Shown here: positions 59,571-64,000 of the stretch, piece by piece | Position numbering within the stretch: position 1 is the first letter of the stretch | Layout: each line of letters begins with the position of its first letter | Source: Phocoena phocoena | Taxonomy: Eukaryota > Chordata > Mammalia > Artiodactyla > Phocoenidae | Direction: 5' to 3' | Length of the DNA: 64,000 bases | Assembly (NCBI RefSeq): GCF_963924675.1 | Contig: NW_027077403.1 | Span: forward strand, 1 to 64,000 | Made by a program: the position numbers and the translations under genes | The notes under the pieces: generated by a model | What the model saw: the letters and a program-made list of their open reading frames with translations, nothing else | What the model was told of the DNA's origin: nothing | Database searches by the model: none

Positions 59571-62500
59571 TATGGGACGGGACGGTTTAGGGAAAAGGTT
59601 AGGATACCACAGCGGTTTAGGGTGAGCGTAGGTGTTAGGGTACGGGTTAGTGTTAGCGTACGGATTAGGTATAGGGGACGTGTTAGGGTAAGGCTTCGGG
59701 TAAGGGTTAGGGTTAGGGTTAGGGTTAGGGTTAGGGGACGGGGAGGGTTTAGGGGACAGGTTAAGGTATGACAACGATTTAGGGTGAGCGTACATGTTAG
59801 GGTACAGGTTAGTGTTAGTGTACGGGTTAGGATTAGGGGACCGGTTAGGGTAAGGCTTCGGGTAAGGGTTAGGGTTAGGGTTATGGGACGGGGATGGTTT
59901 AGGGGACGGGTTAGGTAAGACAAAGGTTTAGGGTGAGCGTACGTGTTAGGGTACGGGTTAGTGTTAACGTACGGGTTAGCATTAGGGGACGGGTTAGGGT
60001 AAGTCTTCGGGTAAGGGTTAGGGTTAGAGTTAGGGGACAGGGACATTTTAGGGGACAGGTTAGGGTATGACATCGGTTAAGGATGAGTGTACGTGGTACG
60101 GTACGGGTTAGTGTTAGCGTACAGGTTAGGATTAGGGGACGGGTTAGGGTAAGGCTTCAGGTAAGGGTTAGGGTTAGGGTTAAGGTTAGGTTTAGGGGAC
60201 GGGGAAGGTTTAGGGGACAGGTTAGGGTACGGCAATGGTTTAGGGTGAGCGTACATGTTAGGGTACGGGTTAGTGTTTGCGTGCGGGTTAGGATTAGGGG
60301 AGGGTTTAGGGTAAGGCTTCGGGTAAGGGTTAGTGTTGGGGTTAGGGTAAGGGTTATGGTTAGGGTACGGGGACGGTTTAGGGGACAGGTTAGGGTACGA
60401 CAACGGTTTAGTGTGAGCGTACGTGTTAGGGTACGGGTTAGTGTTAGCGTACGGGTTAGGATTAGGGTACGGGTTAAGGTAAGTCTTCGGGTAAGGGTCA
60501 GGGTTAGGGTTAGGGTTAGGGTTAGGGGACGGGGAGAGTGTAGGGGACAGGTTAGGGTACGACCACGGTTTAGGGTGAGCGTACTTGTTAGGGTACGGGT
60601 TAGTGTTAGCGTACGGGTTAGGATTAGGGGACGGGTTAGTGTAAGGCTTCGGGTAAGGATTAGGGATAGGGTTAGTGTTAGGGTTAGGGTTAGGGGATCG
60701 GGACGGTTTAGGGGACAGGATAGGGTACGACAATGGTTTAGGGTGAGCGTACGTGTTAGGGTATGGGTTATTGTTAGCATAGGGGTTAGGATTAGGGGAC
60801 GGGTTAGGGTAAGGCTTTGGGTAAGGGTTAGGGTTAGGGTTAAGGTTAGGTTTAGGGGACGGGGATGGTTTAGGGGACAGATTAGGGTATGACAACGGTT
60901 TAGGGTTAGCGTACGTGTTAGGGTATGGGTTAGTGTTAGCGTACGGGTTAGGAATAGGGGACGGGTTAGGGTAAGGCTTCGGGTAAAGGTTAGGGTTAGA
61001 GTTAAGGTTAGGGTTAGGGGTAGGGGACAGGGACGGTTTAGGGGACAGGTTAGGTTACGACAACGGTTTAGGGTGAGCGTACGTGTTAGGGTATGGGTTA
61101 GTGTTAGCGTACTGTTTAGAATTAGGGGACGGGTTACGGTAAGGTTTCGGGTAAGGGTTAGGGTTAGGGTTAGGGGATGGGGACGGTTGAGGGGACAGGT
61201 TAGGGTACGACAATGATTTAGGGTGAGTGTACGTGTTAGGGTATGGGTTAGTGATAGCCTACGGGTTAGGATTAAGGGTCGGGTTAGGGTAAGGCTTCGA
61301 GTAAGGTTTAGGGTTAAGGATAGGGTTAAGATTAGGGGACGGGGACGGTTTAGGGGACAGGTTCGGTTACGACAACGGTTTAGGTTGAGCGTACGTGTCA
61401 GGGTACGGGTTAGTGTTAGCATACGGGTTAGAATTAGGGGACGGGTTACGGTAAGGCTTCGCGTAAGGGTTAGGTTTAAGGTTAGGTTTAGGGTTAGGGG
61501 AGGGGGACGGTTTAGGGGACAGGTTAGGGTACGACAACGGCATAGGGTGAGTGTACATGTTAGGGTACGGGTTAGTGTTAGCGTACGGGTTAGCATTTGG
61601 GGACGGGTTAGGGTAAGGCTTCGGGTAAGTGTTAAGTTTAGGGTTAGGGTTAGGGGACGGGCACGGGGACGGTTTATGGTATAGGTTAGGGTTAGGGTTA
61701 GGGTTAGGGGACGGGGACGGTTTAGGGGACCGGTTAGGGTTCGACAACTCTTTAGGGTGAGCGTACATGTTAGGGAACGGGTTAGTGTTAGCGTACGGGT
61801 TAGGATTAGGGGACGGGTTAGTGTAAGGCTTCGCGTAAGGGTTAGTGTTAGGTTTAGGGTTAGGGTTAGGTTTAGGGGACGTGGATGGTTTAGTGAACAG
61901 GTTAGGGTACGACAATGTTTTAGGGTGAGCGTACGTGTTAGGGTACGGGTTAGTGTTAGCATACAGGTTAGGATTAGGGGACGGATTAGGGTAAGGCTTC
62001 GGGTAAGGGTTATGTTTAGGGTTAGGGTTAGGGTTAGGGGACGGCAACGGTTTAGGGGACAGGTTAGGTTATGACAACGATTTAGGGTGAGCGTACGTTT
62101 TAGGGTACGGGTTACTGTTATCGTATGGGTTAGGATTATGGGATGGGTTAGCGTAAGGCTTAGGGTAAGGGCTAGGGTTAGGTTTAGGGTTAGGATTGGG
62201 ATTAGAGGACGGGGACAGTTTAGGGGACAGGTTAGTGTACGACAAGGGTTTAGGTTAAGCGTACGTGTTAGGGTACTGGTTAGTGTTAGTGTACGGGTTA
62301 GGTTTAGGGCACGGGTTAGGGTAAGGCTGCGGGTAAGGGTTAGGGTTAGGGTTGGGGTTAGGGTTAGGAGACGGGGACGCTTTAGAGGATAGGTTACGTT
62401 ACGAGAATGGTTTAGGGTGAGCGTACGTGTTAGGGTATGGGTTAGTTTTAGCGAACGGGTTAGGATTAGGGGACGGGTTAGGGTAAGGCTTCGGGTAAGG

Positions 62501-64000
62501 GTTAGGGTTAGGGATAGGTTTAGGGTTAGGGGACGGGGACGGTTTATGGGACATGTTAGGGTACGACAACGGTTTAGGGTGAGCGTACGTGTTAGGGTAC
62601 GGTTAGTGTTAGCGTACGGGTTAGGATTAGGGAATGTGTTAGGGTAAGGCTTCGGGTAAGGGTTAGGGTTGGGTTATAGTTAGGGTTAGTATTAGGGGAC
62701 GGGGACGGTTTAGGGGACACGTTAGGTTACGACAACGGTTTAGGGTGAGCGTACGTGTTAAGGTATGGGTTAGTGTTAGCGTACGGGTTAGGATTAGGGG
62801 ACGGGTTAGTGTAAGGCTTCGGGTAAGTGTTAGCGTTAGGGTTAGGTTCAGGGGACAGGGACGGGGACGGTTTAGGGGACCGGTTAGGGTTAGGGTTAGG
62901 GTTAGGGGACGGGGACGGTTTAGGTGACAGGTTAGGGTACGACAACGGTTTAGGGTGAGCGTACGTGTTAGTGTACGGTTTAGTTTTAGCGTACGAGTTA
63001 GGATTAGGGGACGGGTTTGGGTAAGGATTCGGGTAAGGGTAAGGGTTAGGGTTAGGGTTAGGGTTCGGGGATGGGGACTGTTTAGGGGACAGGTTGGGGT
63101 ACGAAAAGGGTTTAGGTTGAGCATATGTGTTAGGGTACGGGTTAGTGTTAGGGTACGGGTTAGGATTACGGGACGTGTTAGAGGAAGGCTTCGGTTAAAT
63201 GTTAGGGTTAGGGTTAGGGTTAGTGTTAGGGTTAGGGGATGGGGACGGTTTAGTTGACAGGTTAGGGTACGACAACGGTTTAGGGTGATTGTACATGTTA
63301 GGGTAAGGTTTAGTGTTAACGTACTGGTTAGGATTAGGGGATGGGTTAGGGTAAGGCTTCGGGTAAGTGTTAGGGTTAGGGTTAGGGTTAGGGTTAGGGG
63401 ACGAGGACAGTTTAGGTGACAAGTTAGGGTACGACAACGGTTTAGGGTGAGGGTAGCTGTTAGGGTATGGGTTAGTGTTAGCGTACGGGTTAGGATTAGG
63501 GGACGGTTTAGGGTAAGGCTTCAGGTAAGGGTTAGGGTTAGGGTTAGTGTTAGGGTTAGGGGACGGGGACGGTTTAGGGGACAGGTTAGGGTACGACAAC
63601 GTTTTAGGGTGAGCGTACATGTTAGGGTACAGGTTAGTGTTAGCGTACGGGTTAGGATTAGGGGACGGGTTAGTGTAAGGCTTCGGGTATGCGTTAGGGT
63701 TAGGGTTAGGTTTAGGGGACGGGGACGGTTTAGGAGACAGGTTAGGGTACGGCAACGGTTTAGGGTGAGTGTACGTTTTAGGGTACGGGTTAGTGTTAGC
63801 GTATGGGTTAGGATTAGGTGACGGGTTAGGGTAAGTCTTCGGGTAAGGGTTAGGATTATGGTTATGGTTAGGGGATGGGGACGGTTTAGGGGACAGGTTA
63901 GGGTACGACACCATTTTAGGGTTAGCGTACGTGTTACGGTACGGGTTAGTGTTAGCGTACGGGTTAGGATTAGGGGACTGGTTAGGGTAACCCTTCGGAT
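59571..64000 (+). repeat. Telomere-like satellite, right block (main subfamily)
   Basis: Monomers as in the left block, same strand, running to the window end. It shares derived monomers with the left block: about 94 bases from 61728 match 6973 onwards without a difference by eye (ACAACTCTTTAGGG, TGTTAGGGAACGGG), and the ACAAGGGTTTAGGTTAAGCG monomer is at 62239. Long variants with a duplicated GGACCGG block occur near 61650-61740 and 62840-62885. Confidence 0.92.

Noticed and set aside
1..64000. CRISPR array or a bacterial defence system
   Set aside because: Tandem repeats have no unique spacers, and the SINE, L1, LTR retrovirus and satellites show a mammalian genome.

Overview
This is eukaryotic satellite heterochromatin, almost certainly from a whale. 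The evidence is a tRNA-derived SINE of the cetacean/hippo/ruminant (CHR) type at 53.2 kb, and a long array with a 1.745 kb period. That period matches the length I recall for the common cetacean satellite in non-delphinid whales; dolphins are said to carry a shorter unit of about 1.58 kb. The flanking telomere-like satellite resembles what I recall of a terminally located baleen-whale satellite. A baleen or other non-delphinid whale is therefore the best guess. No ordinary host gene was recognised.

Layout. (1) 1-15468: about 90 monomers of a telomere-like satellite, mostly 160-168 bp each, built from TTAGGG and derivatives (TTAGGGTACGGG, TTAGTGTTAGCGTACG, TTAGGATTAGGGGACGGG). Higher-order structure is visible between about 7 and 14 kb. 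(2) 15469-55883: about 18.3 units of a roughly 1746 bp satellite. Each unit holds about 750 bp of diverged LINE-1 3' end in minus orientation, followed by a 72 bp palindrome that looks like a mariner-type MITE. The outermost units are the most diverged. (3) 23961-32273: a gammaretrovirus-like provirus on the minus strand inside this array, with two 512 bp LTRs, a tRNA-Pro primer-binding site, gag, pro-pol, env and a polypurine tract. It is flanked by a 4 bp target duplication, now GCAT/ACAT. (4) 53246-53453: a CHR-type SINE inside the array. (5) 55884-64000: telomere-like satellite again, on the same strand, beginning with a distinct and more degenerate subfamily up to about 59.57 kb.

The only genuine protein-coding sequence is retroviral. 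Gag is open throughout. Pol follows in frame after a TAG readthrough codon and is broken by one frameshift in RNase H. Env is broken by one frameshift just before its membrane anchor. The LTRs differ at 8 of 512 positions by my manual count, so the insertion is fairly young. The many long open frames in the satellites, giving Arg/Val/Ser-rich and Pro/Asn/Ser-rich translations, are artefacts of hexamer repetition.

The strongest leads are the composite L1 plus MITE-like satellite unit, matching substitutions in the two arms of its palindrome, the interleaving of a telomere-like satellite with a 40 kb block of another satellite, and a nearly intact provirus carrying a type-D-like envelope inside heterochromatin.
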